Assembly (NCBI GenBank): GCA_002794735.1
Contig: NBAZ01000029.1
Span: 62,001-126,000 of the forward strand
Direction of reading: 5' to 3'
Origin: Pyrrhoderma lamaoense
Lineage: Eukaryota > Basidiomycota > Agaricomycetes > Hymenochaetales > Hymenochaetaceae
Length of the DNA stretch: 64,000 bases
In this document: positions 21,600-35,494 of the stretch, piece after piece
Numbering within the stretch: position 1 is the stretch's first letter
Layout: every line of letters begins with the position of its first letter
The notes under the pieces: model-generated
The model's database searches: none
Seen by the model: only the letters and a program-made list of their open reading frames with translations
What the model was told of the DNA's origin: nothing
Translations under genes and position numbers: made by a program

Positions 21600-24357
21600 A
21601 TGGTAAACCGGGATGATATACCCATACCTGCATCTCTGGACGCGAACTCTCAAGTCCGTCCTTATACATGCAATGACGATAACAGTGAGAAGAGCTCTTC
21701 AAAGTATTTGAAACTGGATATACCGTACTCATCCAACGTGAAAGAGACTCAGATCCCCAATGATACCAAGGAGAGAGCAGGTATGTTCTTCCACTAGCAT
21801 ATACATTATTATTGACTGAACAGTCATCTGATGAATATATTTATATCCTAGATTCGCTTCAAGTCTCCACTGATTCTAAGTGTGATCAACCAGATACTCT
21901 CGCTGCTGCATCAGCATATGTAGAGACTAGTTCGCGAGATAATCTCATTATGAACAAGGACAGTATTATACAGTTGACATCAACACAAGATTTATCTTCC
22001 GGTCATTGCAAGATACATCGGTTCATGAACTGTATCGACCCTCCAATATATCATGTATCGGATGAGTATCTCTTCGGACATGTCCTACCACCGCTCCGGC
22101 GAGACTTGGACATTGAAAGGGTATGTAATGGATTGAAGAGGAGACATACTCTTATGAGTATGGGGATGGGATATACAGATGGAAGGGTCTGACAACGTGC
22201 AGGAAGAAAGATGGTAAGAAAGAGATGGCCATAGGGGAGAAAATAAGCAATATAATGGCAGCACTTGAATATGAGGCAAATTTAGCGTTATCGATGGGTC
22301 ACAGAATACTTTGGAATTTAATGCAAACGAGAATGGAATATCACTGTCTGCAGATACCGATATAGACGCTGCACTACTCCTCACTGACCATACAGGGAAA
22401 CATGAAAATAAGAAGTATTGGAATGATATTGCCGTTCCTATCATGCTCAGTGATGTTAAACATGATAAATATTGTGATGTGAGTCAGATCTGGTCATAGT
22501 GTTATTCTCTAACTCTAATATCTGGAGTAGGATATTGGTGAAATTGTTCACTGCATGCAACATATGATGGCACATGATCTCTGCCGAAAATTCGTATACG
22601 GGATTCAATTCAGCAACGGATCTATGCATGTATGGTTCATCTCAAGAAGTTCGATACTCGTCAGTAATAAAATCGACCTCGATAAAGTATGCACTTTCTT
22701 TCACTTATACACACTGATACTAAGTGAAGCATGTGTAGGACCACAAGAGTGTGACCAGGATATTTCTCTCTCTGTTATATGCTTCTTTATCGGATCTTGG
22801 ATGGGATCCAAGTATATCTACGAGACTTGTCGATGGAGAGCGTGTTCACACAATCGATGTTTCTGGTATCCGTGTACAAACAGACGAGTCAATGGCACTC
22901 TCTCTTCAGCGATCGAAGATGATACTCGGTTCAGGAGCCCGTATTTACAAAGCTCATAAGATTATCGATGAAAAAAGAGCTGAGCTACTTGTTCTGAAGG
23001 ATTACTGGATAGAAGACGAGAAGATTCCTGAGTGTTTGATACGGGAGCAAATTCTGAGAGATATCGAAGATGAGAATGACCGGGAGTATGTTGATGCACA
23101 TATTCTTACCCCTCTAGCGTATGGGAGGGTTAAAGTAGGAAACATTGATGATCATACTGAGATGGTGATGCTTGGAGAGAAGTCACTAGATCTCTCAGAG
23201 CGGATCGATTCATTGACTTCTGTAGAGGTTGTGTCTGAGAAGATGATGATCGGGTCAGAGAATGAGAATAATGATACTAAGAGTCAGATACCTCGAGCCC
23301 TGGAAGATAATCAAGAGAAGAGGGACAACCATCGATATCATTACCGGGTTTTGTACAAGGAGGTTGCGACCCCGTTTTATAACTTGAAGAACAGTATGGA
23401 TATCATACTTGTGTCAATTGACGTGCTTGAGAGTAAGTATCATAATTTCTGGAACACCTGATGATAATACTGACCATATCTAGCTCTTCGTCGTATCCAT
23501 GAGGCAGGATGGGTGCACCGAGATATAAGTGGAGGAAATATCTACTTATATACAGATCCTATCACAAATAAGAAACGGGGAACGATTGGGGATTTAAAAT
23601 TTGCGAAGAGGGCCGGAGAAGGTGGAAAATATGATGCTCGAACGGTATGGTGTTTATCTTATATATTCACAAGCACCTACTTATACTGACAACTCAAACA
23701 TAGGGCACACCTGATTTCATGTCAATTGAAATAGCAAACCAGATGTATATTTTTAGATCCGAGCAATTAAGTCAACCGAAAGTCACTGAAGCGGACTTTG
23801 ACGCAGCGATGCGCGCGAAACTAGCCAGACTTGGGATTCTGAGATCGAAGTCCGATAGTAATGGCATTTTTTACAATTATATCCATGATATTGAATCTGT
23901 ATGGTGGGTCATGATCTGGGCGCTGTTCACGTTTGAGAAGGAGGGGGAACTTCTTGATCGAGGGGATATTGTCACCCGTAGGAAGAATCGGAAATATCTC
24001 TTCTCTGGGGTCTTGGATTCATCGAAACGACAGAACTTTCTCGAAAAACTAGAAAAATACGACAATTACGTCAAGTACATTCCCAACTACTTCTTCAACT
24101 TCTCAGCAGCGCTGGATCTTGTGCGGGAGGAAATTATGAAGGAGTATCGAGCCAAGGAAGTCAAGGACCTGCAGTCTATCAAATACACATCACCGAAACT
24201 ACATGCCCGATTCATTGCTTACCTTCGCCGTGTCAATATGGAGAGCTGCGCTATTGTCCGCGTGTCTCCCAATAAACCAGAGAAAACGGCCCCTAAACGA
24301 CCCACTGTAGACGACGATGAAGGACATTCGTCAAAGAAGCAAAAGTATGTATTTTAG
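21600..24357 (+). pseudogene. FunK1 copy G: full-length, two one-base deletions in exon 2
   Basis: Exons are 21600-21780, 21852-22478, 22531-22686, 22739-23432, 23484-23644 and 23704-24357. Their sum is two nucleotides short of an 824-aa frame. The two losses are visible: GGGGG to GGGG in SMGDGIYRW (near 22162), and one A in the LSDGSQ segment (near 22291). Intron 1 is full length (71 nt), unlike copies F and J. The ATP lobe has ILGSGARIYKAHKI and VLKDYW. Exon 5 has WVHRDISGGN and GDLKFAK. Exon 6 has GTPDFM and YIHDIESVWWVMIWALFTF. If both losses are sequencing errors this is a complete FunK1 kinase with N-terminal domain. Confidence 0.8.
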
Positions 24358-24969
24358 CGCATTTTATCTATATTGATAATTCGACTCTAGACTCCAATAT
24401 ATAGCCATTCATTTTCATAGATACTATGCTTTCATTACTTCACTGAGGACTAGAATGTTCAAAACCCGCTTGCCAGATTGCTCTGTCACTCTCTCATAGC
24501 GTAGCATCTTGTACTGTATCTGTTCTGGAATCTAGCATAATCTTTCATGTATCTATTTTCACAACATATTGTATATCATTCCATTCATGAACAGAACATA
24601 GAGCTGGTATTGTTAATGAATAGATTTCTCTGATATCTTAAACAAGGAGCAGCCGATTGAGAACCTCAGGCAAAAACCCATCGCTCAATAATCTCATGAG
24701 CCACGGCTTGGACTACGGTACATTAGTTTGGTAATGCAGCTGGTTCGACTCCACCCTATTAGTATTACGTATCTCCTCAGACTATCCAAATCGGGGCAAG
24801 AGCCGTCCTTCTGTGGAAATCTTCTTTGAAGTTGTAAAGGGATCAGATGACGTCACCATCTAATGGATCCAAGCCGTGACTAGTCGCGTTTTAGTACAAA
24901 CCACCATGATGACCATCCATTCTTAGTATTATGATTCCCATCCGTTCCTGCTGGTCCTTGCATCCGGAT
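24358..24969. other. 3' flank of copy G and promoter of copy H
   Basis: The conserved 3' flank runs to about 24720. Sequence with the same promoter as copies A and E follows. No gene seen. Confidence 0.6.
24896..24907 (+). promoter_or_regulatory. FunK1 upstream box, copy H
   Basis: ACAAACCACCAT, 63 bp before the copy H start. The spacing is a few bases longer than elsewhere because of a small insertion. Confidence 0.5.
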
Positions 24970-26438
24970 ATGATAGGCCGGGATAACACACCTAATCCTA
25001 CATCTCTGGATGCCAATCTCATAGACCGTGCTTGTATGCACAGTTTCTGAGAGAGCTCTTCGAATTATCCGGATGAGCTCTCGAATCCGATTTTAGATCC
25101 ACCTTATTCAGCCAACATGAAAGAGACTCCGATTCCAGACCGAACGAAAGAGCATGCAGGTTTGCTTTCCCGTTGAAATATACATTAGCATCTAATACAC
25201 ACTCAAATAGATCACCTTTTTATAGATTGGAATCAAGTCTCTGGTTCCAAATTTGATAAAATATCGTTGACGGGGTCTACATTTTCACATGTAGAGAATA
25301 CACCGAGCGATAAGTTCAGTATGAGCAAGATAGAGAATATACAACCGAAATTCTCACTGGATATGATCTCCGGATCCTACGAGGTATATAATAATAGAGG
25401 GATTATGGATAATATCGGAAGATCGTTATATTATGAGTCTGATAATATCTCTTCGAACATTTTCTCCCACCTCTTCATCGAGGTCTGGATATCGAAAGGT
25501 ATGCAAAGGACTTATGAAGAGACACGCTCTTATGAATATGCGGGAGAAAGATACAGATGGAAGGGAGTAAGCATGTCTATGAAGAAAGATGATAACGGCA
25601 TATCGCTGTAGCATGATATTACGGCACTGAAATATGATGCAATTAGCTCATTATCAAGCGGATCACAGAGTACGTTAGATTATGAGTCAGGCGATAATCT
25701 AATATCATTGTCTGCAGATACCGAATTTGACGCTGAACTACTCCTCACTGATCATACAGGGAAGAATGGAGATAAAAAATATTGGCATGATATCGCCGTT
25801 CCTATCTTACATATTAATGATTATTGTAATGTGAGTGAGAACTGATCATAGTATTAATTTCTAATTCTGATATTTGGAATAGGATATTGGACAAATTGTA
25901 CGCTTCATGCAACGATATATGGAATATGATCCTCGGTTCAGGAACCCGTATTTACAAAGCTCATAAAATTGTAAATGTAGAAAAAGCCGAGATTCTTGTT
26001 CTGAAGGATTACTGGATAGAAGATGGGAAGATTCCTGAGTGTTTGTTACGGGAGCAAAATCTGAGAGATATCGAAGATGAGAATGACTGGGAGTATGTTG
26101 ATGAACATATTCTTACCCCTTTAGCTTACGGAAAAGTCATGGCAGGGAACACTGATGATCATACCAAGTTGATGATGCTTCGAAAGAAATCATTTAATTG
26201 CTCAGATCAGATCGATTCATTGGATCTTGTGGATCTTGTATCTAAGAAAAAGATGATCGGGTCAGAGAAGGAAGGATACTAAGAGTCAGACACCTAGAGC
26301 CCGAGAGGATAATCAAGAGAAGAGGGACATCCACCGATATCATTACCGTATTTTATACAAGGAGTTTGCAACCCCATAATATGACCTGAAGAATAGTATA
26401 AATACTATACTTGTGTTGATTGCTGTGATTGAGAGTGA
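24970..26438 (+). pseudogene. FunK1 copy H: decayed, 3' half replaced by LTR
   Basis: The start is altered (ATGATAGGCCGG instead of ATGGTGAGCCGG). Exon 1 has a nonsense codon after CMHSF. Exon 2 (from about 25227) is readable (HVENTPSDKFSMSKIEN) but is frameshifted and stops at 25612. Exon 3 and the start of exon 4 are deleted, so the frame resumes at MILGSGTRIYKAHKI. VLKDYW and ILTPLAYGKV remain. It ends at the intron 4 donor, immediately before the LTR at 26443; exons 5 and 6 are lost. This copy is clearly dead. It still carries the full exon 2 start that copies A and E lost, so it shows the pre-deletion form of that subgroup. Confidence 0.82.
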
Positions 26439-26442
26439 GTAT

Positions 26443-27199
26443 TGAAAACTAAACTTTTGGTCAGAATTTAACCTTTGAGTCGTATCTAGTGGCGAGGGCT
26501 TGGGATTTAGAGTCTGCCTACACCAGACACGATGCTCTGGCTCAGTTTTGAGGGCTAAAGAGCGAGATACTCGACCTCGGCCGTCCGGCCGAGATCTCGG
26601 TCGGACCGTAGAGACCGATAGAGACCTTGAGGCGAGCTGAGACTTCACAGACCAGTAAAAGTAGTAGAAACGTATAGAACAGAGCCCCGACCGAGGCTGT
26701 AGTTTGAGGCAAAAGTGTATGTATTTCAGTCCGCCCGGACGACTTGCAGTTGGTCAGAGCGTTACAAGCGCTCCCGGGCAGCCTAATAAAGCAGCAGAGC
26801 AGTAGATAAAGAGTACAGAAGACTAGTAGAGAGCTACTCGGGGGGGGGGGTGTAGAAAGATAGCGACCGAGAGGAGTAGCTAGGAATTGATTGGGAATTG
26901 ATCCCCTAACTACGGCCTCAAGTCTGGAGGCTTATATAGCAAAACGCGAGATAAAGGTTAGATAATAAGGAAGGCATGGCGTCCAGGTGGCTATATACGA
27001 CTGGACGAAGGGTTTAAGCTATCAGAAACGAGGGGTCATATAAACGAACCCTACCCTCGAGTAAGAGTAGAAAGTGAAGCTAAATAGTAGGAGAAATGGA
27101 CCAGACGCGCGGCCGAGTAGTAGTAATGGACTTTTCGGGAGAGTTACAAAGTGCATTGTAAATGCACTATGACCGTCTATCTACCTAGTTGGTCCTACA
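26443..27199 (-). mobile_element. Solo LTR
   Basis: A full-length copy (757 bp) with the same ends as 7898-8643. Its flanks (GAGTAT and ATATCT) do not match. The left flank is kinase intron and the right flank is intergenic array sequence. This suggests recombination between two LTRs that deleted the rest of copy H. Confidence 0.75.
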
Positions 27200-28083
27200 A
27201 TATCTTGTCTGTGACTCTCAAGGGAAAGCAGTATGCTTAAGCAGTGTATAACTCAAACTAGTATAGTGTTTCAATTAAAACTTGTAATATCTGGTGTATC
27301 ACCACCACTACTAATATCTTTTACCTTTCTATCTCGAAACTACCTGAGACTCATATCAGTACTTCTTCTCTCTGATGATACTGGCGTCGATCTAAGTTGC
27401 TATATGGATCTCACCATACGATTATTGGCTAAGTCTGCCGCAGCCCCTTATAATATGTCTCTACGAGAATTTGCATGGTTAGTTCAATTCCATCTTACTA
27501 CTAGTCTGTTTGAGACAAGGGCTACCTCGATCATACGTGATTTCTCTATGAATGTCCTACCCTTGCGTGTTGTGAATTCGGAAGGAGCAGAGACATTTCT
27601 GAAGCAAGACATTGCCTTGAATAGCGAATTTATAGTAATCGGGTCTTAAATTAGGAGTTTCGGTGGGTAGCATAACACTCAGACCGATTGTCATTACCAA
27701 GCCAATGGCCCATTGTCCTAGTCGTGGCTCATGAGAATATTGAGCGATGAGTTTTCGCCTTGCCCCTTGTTTAAGATATCAGAGAAATCTATTCATTAAC
27801 AATACTAACTCTAAGTTCTAATCATGAATGGAATGATATACAATAAGTTGTGGAAAGAGATACATGAGAGATTATGCTAGATTCCAGAACAGATACAGTA
27901 CAAGATGCTACGCTATGAGAGAGTGAAAGAGCAATGCGAACAGAAGTGCGATAAGAAGAGCAAATTAACAAGCGGGTTTTGAACATTCTGGTCCTCAGTG
28001 AAGTAATGAAAGCATAGTATCTATGAAAGTGAATGGCTACACCTTGGAGTCTAGCGTCAGGCTTTGAATACAGATAAACCATA
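27200..28083. other. Recurrent array intergenic block and copy J 3' flank
   Basis: A 138-aa open frame exists at 27233-27649. Its homologues at 4900-5240, 16370-16690 and 37560-37980 contain stops, so it is not called a gene. The conserved 3' flank follows from about 27790. Confidence 0.55.
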
Positions 28084-30785
28084 TTAAAATGCATACTTTT
28101 GTTTCTTCGACGAATGCCCTTCATCGTCGTCTACAGTGGCTCGTTTAGAGGCTGTTTTTTGGGGTTTATCGGGAGACATGCGGACGATCTTGAAATCGTC
28201 CATCACAATCAGGCGAAGGTAAGTAATGAATTGCTCATAAAGTTTAGGGTTTGCATATTTGATTGCCTGAGGGTTATCGGCTTCCTTGGCTTTGTATTCC
28301 TTCACAATCGTTTCACGCACGAAATTTAGCGCTGTTTTGATGCTGAGGAAGTAGTTGGGAATGCACTTGACGTAATTGTCGTAATTTTCTAGTTTTTCGA
28401 GAAAGTTCTGTCGTAACGATGAATCCAAGACCCCAGAGAAGAGATTTTTCCGATTCTTCCTACGGGTGACAATATCTCCTCGATCAAGAAGTTCCCCCTC
28501 CCTCTCAAATGTGAACAGCGCCCAGATCATGACCCACCATACGGATTCAATATCATGGATATAATTATAAAAGATGCCATTGTTATTGGACTCTGATGTT
28601 AGAATCGCATATCTGGCTTCTGCTGCGCGCATCGCTGCGCCCATTTCCGCAACAGTGTCTTTCAGTTGACTTGGTTGCTCGGATCTAAAAAGATACATCT
28701 GGTTTGCTATTTCAATTGCCATAAAGTCAGGTGTGCCCTATGGTCGAGTTGTCAGTATAAGCAGGATCTTGTAATGATATATGATAAAGTACATACCGTT
28801 CGAACATCATATTTTCCACCTTCTCCGGCCCTCTTGGCAAATTCTAGGTCACCAATCATTCCCCGTTTCCTATTTGTGATAGGATCTGTATATAAGTACA
28901 TATTCCCTCCACTTATATCTCGGTGCACCCATCCTGCCTCGTGAATACGCCGAAGAGCTAGATATGGTCAGTATTATCACCAGGTGTTCCAGAAATTATA
29001 ATACTTACTCTCAAGCACGTCAATTGACACGAGTATGATATCCATACTGTTCTTCAAGTTATAAAACGGGGTCGCAACCTCCTTGTACAAGATCCGGTAA
29101 TGATATCGATGGTCGTCCCTCTTCTCTTGATTATCTTCCAGGGCTCGAGGTATCTGACTCTTAGTATCATTATTCTCATTCTCTGACCCGATCATCATCT
29201 TCTCAGACACAACCTCTACAGGAGTCAATGAATCGATCCGCTCTGAGAGATCTAGTAGCTTCTCTCCAAGCATCATCATCTCAGTATGATCATCAATGTT
29301 TCCTACCTTAACCCTCCCATACGCTAGAGGGGTAAGAATATGTTCATCAACATACTCTCGGTCATTCTCATCTTCAATATCTCTCAGAATTTGCTCCCGT
29401 ATCAAACACTCAGGAATCTTCCCGTCTTCTATCCAGTAATCCTTCAGAACAAGTAGCTCAGCTCTTTTTTCATCGATAATCTTATGAGCTTTGTAAATAC
29501 GGGCTCCTGAACCGAGTATCATCTTCGATCGCTGAAGAGAGAGTGCCATTGACTCGTCTGTTTGTACACGGATACCAGAAACATCGATTGTGTGAACACG
29601 CTCTCCATCGACAAGTCTCGTAGATATACTTGGATCCCATCCAAGATCCGATTTAGACGCGTATAACAAAGAGAGAAATATCCTGATCACACTCTCGTGG
29701 TCCTACACATACTTCACTTAGTATCAGTGTGTATAAGTGAAAGAAAGTGCATACTTTATCGAGGTCAATCCCATTACTGACGAGTATCGAACTTCTTGAG
29801 ATGAACCATACATGCATAGATCCGTTGCTGAATTGAATCCCGTATACGAATCTTCGGCAGAGATCATGTGCCATCATATGTTGCATGCAGTGAACAATTT
29901 CACCAATATCCTACCCCAGATATCAGAATTAGAGAATAACAATATGACCAGCCCTGACTCACATCACAATATTTATCATGGTTACCTCCACTGAGCAAGA
30001 TAGGAACGGCAATATCATTCCAGTATTTCTTATTTTCATGTTTCCCTGTACGGTCAGTGATGAATAGTGCAGCGTCTATATCGGTATCTACAGACAGTGA
30101 TATTCCATTCTCATTTGCCTTGAAATTCAACGTATTCTGTGACCCATCTGGTAACGCTAAATTTGCCTCGTATTCAAGTGCTGCCATTATATTTCTCAGT
30201 TTTTCCCCTATAGCTATTTCTTTCTTATTGCCTTTCTCCCTGCACGTTGTCAGACCCTTCCATCTGTATATCCCATCCCCCATACTCATAAGAGTATGTC
30301 TCCTCTTCAATCCATTACATACCCTTTCAATGTCCAAGTCTCGCCGGAGCGGTGGTAGGACATGTCCGAAGAGATACTCATCAGATACATGATGTATTGG
30401 AGGATCGATACAGTTCATGAACCGATGTATCTTGCAATGACCGGAAGATATATCTTGTGTTGATGTCAGCTGTATAATACTGTCCTTGTTCATAATGAGA
30501 TTATCTCGCGAACTAGTCTCCACATATGCTGATGCAGCAGCGAGAGTATCTGGTAGATCACACTTAGAATCAGTGGAAACTTGATGCTTAGTGAAAGGAC
30601 ATACCTGCTCTCTCCTTAATATCATTGGAAATCTGAGTCTCTTTCATGATGGATGAGTATGGTAGATCTAGTTTCGAATACTTTAAAGAGCTCTTCTCAT
30701 TGTTACTATCGTTGTATGTATAAGGACGGACTTGAGAGTTCGCGTCCAGAGATGCAGGTATGGGTATATCATCCCAGTTTACCAT
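28084..30785 (-). CDS. FunK1 protein kinase, copy J (complete frame, 810 aa)
   Basis: Predicted exons are 30785-30605, 30549-29963, 29910-29755, 29702-29009, 28957-28797 and 28737-28084, keeping phase throughout. Intron 1 has lost its usual acceptor; a 55-nt intron ending CTACCAG restores the frame at DTLAAASAY. The N-terminal domain (HVSDEYLFGHVLPPLRRDL, DTDIDAALF, YWNDIAVPILL) precedes the kinase: ILGSGARIYKAHKI (Gly loop), VLKDYW (Lys), HRDISGGN (catalytic Asp), GDLEFAK (metal-binding Asp), GTPDFM, and the family signature YIHDIESVWWVMIWALFTF. The tail SKKQKYAF is basic. FunK1 kinases form large families in mushroom-forming fungi; substrates are unknown. It is divergent from copy I and lies in the left palindrome arm. 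Confidence 0.75.
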
Positions 30786-32624
30786 AACTGGATGCGGACA
30801 CTAGAGCGAGGACGAGATAGAATTTACAGAGCTAAAGGTAGATGGTGGTTTGTGATGAAACGCGACTAGATGAAAGACAGTAATTTTCACATCTATAGAG
30901 ATACATGTAACAAACACGTAACACTGTTCAACATACACACAAGGAAGTGATAATGATAGAAAGAAGTGCGTTTGTAAGAATGAACTTGAGCGTGATTTGA
31001 AGAACGGTTGTGCAGCTCATAGGATAAAGGGACATCCTGAGATTGCAAAGAAGATAGAAACATAAAAAACAAATATGTGAACCGACGATACAGTTGCGCC
31101 GTGACCTTAGTGATGAATAATCGTAACAACCTTCCATCTCTTATTCTCAACTTCGAGACCTTACTCCAGTATTTGTCAGAGAGGAAGAGATATAGCATGC
31201 TTACAGGGAATGAATAGCTCTGGGTAATGTCATGTATCTTACTATCGATACACAAAATATGTTCTTTATTGAATCACTACCACTGATAATATCGAATGCC
31301 CTTCTATTTCGAATCTGCCCTTCTATTTCGAATCTTCATGGCATTAACTCTCATGCCCCTTTGTACTGTATGCTACTGACATTGCATTCATTATGTATGA
31401 TGATTCATACAAATGAGTACCCCTAAGCCCAAGCCTAATGATGATAAGAAAGTGCTTAAAGTATGCTCAGGGGTAAATCTACCAGCGGTCCCCTATAGTT
31501 AGTCTCTAAAAGGCTTTGCATATCCCATTCAGCCCTAACTTAATATGCGTCTTATCATACTTATCAAATTAGGACAAGGTCTGCCTTTATATTGCTTGAT
31601 TCTCTGTAATGGCCCTGCATCCGTAAACTCTATGAATCAGAAGTGAGCCTGTGGTCTCACAGCATGTGTTTACCCCCTTAAATGTATCCCTGATCTTTAG
31701 AAAGTGCTATGAGTATGCGAGTCCTGTGCCTTTTGTCAAATCGGTTTGTTTGTGTGCACAAAAAGCGCCAAACTTTATAGTCGCCCTTACATAGTACACT
31801 ATGTTTTATATACAACTCTTGCGTATAATACCCTAAGTATTTTGATTGTTTCAAAAAGAAGTAAAGCATACACGTGTATTGAGATCACCGAATTTCGACG
31901 TAAGACTATACTGAAAACACTGACAGTCCAAACACTGGTACCCCCTGACCCAGCCCGATACGTAAGATACTACAGTGCTAGTATAATCAATATAACTTAA
32001 AGTGAAACATTGGGTGAATGAGGAGCTTCACATATACATGCATACTTATGGGATCACGCTTCCTAGATCAGATACGGATCTCTCTTGCTTCAATGCCGAG
32101 TTCTCTTCACAGAAGTACCCGAGACAAGTTAATAACTACGACTACAAAATGGTGCTCAAACAAGGCCAGAGAAAACTCGCTGGTGTCATCTATTATGTGA
32201 AACGCAATTACTGAAAGTGATTTAACTATACACTTTGATATACCACTCCAACAGTGAGCCATCCTACACAGGGCTGTGCGTGTAAGGCTATAAACAAAGA
32301 AAGTTGCAAACCACTCCAATGAAAAGTTGTTCAAATCGATATTCTCGAATTAACTACGCGAGGTCGTGTTGTGCTGCACAATGGTGAATGAAATTCTGCC
32401 GATACACAGTGACAGGTCCCATTATATCATCGCCTTTGACTGAACTAATGCAATGAACTTGAATGAAAGTGGTGTCTACTGTGTGCATATAGCATCTGTG
32501 TGCGTGTGTTTATAGCGTGACGTGACGCCCATTGTACTAAACAAGATATAAGTGACCTCTCGCGTTATGCTTAAAACCACTTCTTGTACTCCTACTCTTT
32601 TCATCCTTTTGTTCGCATCCTAGT
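30786..32624. other. Shared region between divergent copies J and I
   Basis: The copy J promoter lies to the left. The conserved intergenic block (about 31230-32220) is in the middle. The copy I promoter on the right lacks the FunK1 box. No supported gene. Confidence 0.5.
30842..30853 (-). promoter_or_regulatory. FunK1 upstream box, copy J
   Basis: ATGGTGGTTTGT on plus, 57 bp before the copy J start. Confidence 0.55.
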
Positions 32625-35494
32625 ATGGCTAAAAGAGGAAGGCCAAAAACAAGAAATAGCACCCGTAGGAATGCACCGACGCGCCCCGCTGCTCGGGCCG
32701 TTGCTAGTGTTCCCAGAAATAGAAGGAAAGTATCAAGGCGTTCCCCAGAGATCCCGGAGCCGTCCCCACTTGTTCCCCGTACAAGTGAACACGAGGCAGA
32801 CTCTCTATTGTGTGTGACGGAAGAGGATATAGCATGTATGAATTTTAAATCTGAATAATCGTACAATTGTATATAGATGTCTTATTTTTCCTTTTGCAGC
32901 CTCGCAACTACCAGAGTCGCAGATCGCTGGTCCTTCGAATTTGGGACAATCCGAAGAACCTATTACACCGCCTCCCAATACACCACCAATCGATGGCGCC
33001 AACGAACTGAACCTACCTGCCCCTTTTAAAACCCCAAATAATCGACCAAGTGTCCAAAAGAACAATACTCCATTCAGATTGAGTCTCCGTAACAATTCGG
33101 AGATGGCCTCAAAGTTCTGCAATGTTCAAAGAGAGGCTATCATGGACAATATAGGGAGATATATTCCACAGGTCACTAACAAATACCTCTTCGAAAATTT
33201 ATTGCCACCTCTCCCTCAGAATCTGACTTTCGAAGATTTATGTCAAAAATTAAAGAGCAATTCGGACCTTGTTGATCTTGGTGAAGGAGAGTGGAAATGG
33301 GCCGCCTTTGACTGTGAACTGAAAAAAGAAGCCGATTTCTTCAATCAAGCGCTTACTGATGTCTTCAACGCTCTGATCATTGCGGTAGATGGATCCTTAT
33401 CAGAGACAACCTCAACCGTAGAATTTAAGCCTGAAGGGAATCATGCATTCCAGCCAGGCGACCTCAGACCTGACGGCGCTTTGTTTTTGAGGGATCCTAG
33501 TGAGAAGGCAACTAATAATCTCACTGAGAAGAAAGATTATAAGAGACTTTGGAGCAATACCGCTGTTGCTTTCGCTTTCAAGCGGAACAAAGGTACTGGC
33601 GACTTATATGAAGTGAGTTATACCTCTATTATGCCGTATCAGAATACTGATGTTTGGGATAGAACATAAAGCAAGTTGTACACTCCATGCAACATGTGAT
33701 GGCTGTAGATCCCTGCAGAAGATTCACATACGGGATCCAGATAGACGGAACAGTCATGCGTGTATGGTTCCGATCGAGAAGCTCGATATTCATTAGTGAT
33801 GAATTGGACTTGAACAAGGTACGTATTCTGTCTTTTTAAATTATAAACTATACTGACGTATACATGTGAAGGACTATGAAAGTGTAGCCAGAATATTTGT
33901 CTCGTTGTTGTATGCCTCTAAGTCGGATCTTGGATGGGATCCGACCATTTCTACAGAGCTCGCCAGTGGCAAACGTGTCCATACGATCGATGTTTCTGGT
34001 ACTCAAGTCGTGACAGATGCGACCAAGAATATCTCAGATTCAAAAGCTCAGAACATCATTGGGTCGGGTACGCGTATCTACTTGGCCAAAAGGATTGTTG
34101 ATGGGAAGAAAGCTGAGGAGGTTGTACTCAAAGACGTCTGGCTCGAAGATGGGCGAATTCCTGAACATGAAATCCGTGAGCAAATCGTAAATGACATTGC
34201 TGACGCTGACGATCAGGAGTATGTGAGAGAACATGTCCTCACACCGATAGCATATGGGAAAGTCAAAGTGGGAGATACCGAGGACCATACGGAGAAGGTT
34301 ATGCTTCGCGGGAAATCACCCGATTATACTCGTCAGTATAAAATCCCGATTCCGCCAGAGCTTGCCTCCAATAAGGGTACAACTGAAGTACAACATGAAA
34401 ATAAGGAAGTCATCGAGTATACACGGCAGACTCCCCAAGTCCGTGAGGATAATAAGAGTAGGAGCTACCCGCACCGCTATCATTACCGGGTTTTGTACAA
34501 GGAAGTTGCGACCCCGTTTTATAATCTGAGTCACAGTATGGATATCCTACTTGTGACGATTGACGTGCTTGAGAGTAAGCATTACAACTTTTCGGATCAC
34601 CTGTTAGTAATTCTGACCATATACAGCTCTTCGACGCATAAATGAGGCAGGATGGGTGCACCGAGATATTAGTGCAGGTAATATCTATCTATACGTAGAT
34701 CCATCACAAATAGGAAGCGAGGAATGATCGGGGATCTTGAATTTGCGAAGAGAGCAGGAGATGGTGCTAGATATGATATTCGGACGGTATGCATCTGTTT
34801 TATATCAGAATTCTCGTTTATCTAATTAGTTTTATAGGGAACACCTGATTTCATGTCAATTGAGATAGCTGCTGAAAAATATCTATTCAAGCCAGGCTCT
34901 CAACCGATACGGGCAGAGAGTATAGCAGAGAAAGCAAAAGCGATAAGAAACAGTCACAGAAATAAACGTTCGGTGCCCAACCCTTCTGGCATTTTTTATA
35001 ATTATATTCATGATATCGAGTCGGTCTGGTGGGTCGCTATCTGGGCATTGTTTTCGTTCCAGAAAAAGAATTCATCAGGCGATGATATCCTGGATCTGGA
35101 TAAAGCTACTACACGTAGGGAAAAACGTGGCTGCCTCTTCTCTGGAGCTATCTCATCTACATTTCGCGAACATTTCCTCGCAGTCGATGGGACTTACGAT
35201 GAATATGTTCAATGTACTCCCGACTACTTTCTCGACCTGAGATTAATGTTGAACGGAGTACGTGAGGAAATAGTGAGAGAGTACAACGCCAAAGAAGCCA
35301 ATAACCCCGGCTCCATTAGACTCGAATCGACTGATCTCCATACAAAGTTCATCGGCTTCCTTCACCAAGTCGAGATAGAGGAGTTTAATGTATCTTACGT
35401 ATCCATGACTAAGACCGAGAAACTGGCCTCTAAACGAGTCACCGTAGGAAATGACGAAGGGCATTCGTCGAAGAGGCAAAAGTATGTATTTTAA
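32625..35494 (+). pseudogene. FunK1 copy I, left arm: AT-hook kinase with one missing base
   Basis: Exons are 32625-32835, 32900-33612, 33663-33818, 33872-34574, 34627-34786 and 34838-35494. All match the complete right-arm copy (38424-41294), except that exon 5 reads GATCCATCAC where the right arm has GATCCCATCAC (near 34705). This breaks the frame just after the catalytic loop. The loss is in a C run and is the only coding difference seen between the two copies. A sequencing error is therefore more likely than a real mutation. Confidence 0.8.

Noticed and set aside
27233..27649. 138-aa ORF between the LTR and copy J
   Set aside because: The same block elsewhere in the array contains stops and frameshifts; it is recurrent non-coding sequence.
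32002..32214. 70-aa ORF conserved in three places of the intergenic block
   Set aside because: All six differences between this copy and the one near 21038 change the amino acid and none is silent, which is not the pattern of a protein gene.
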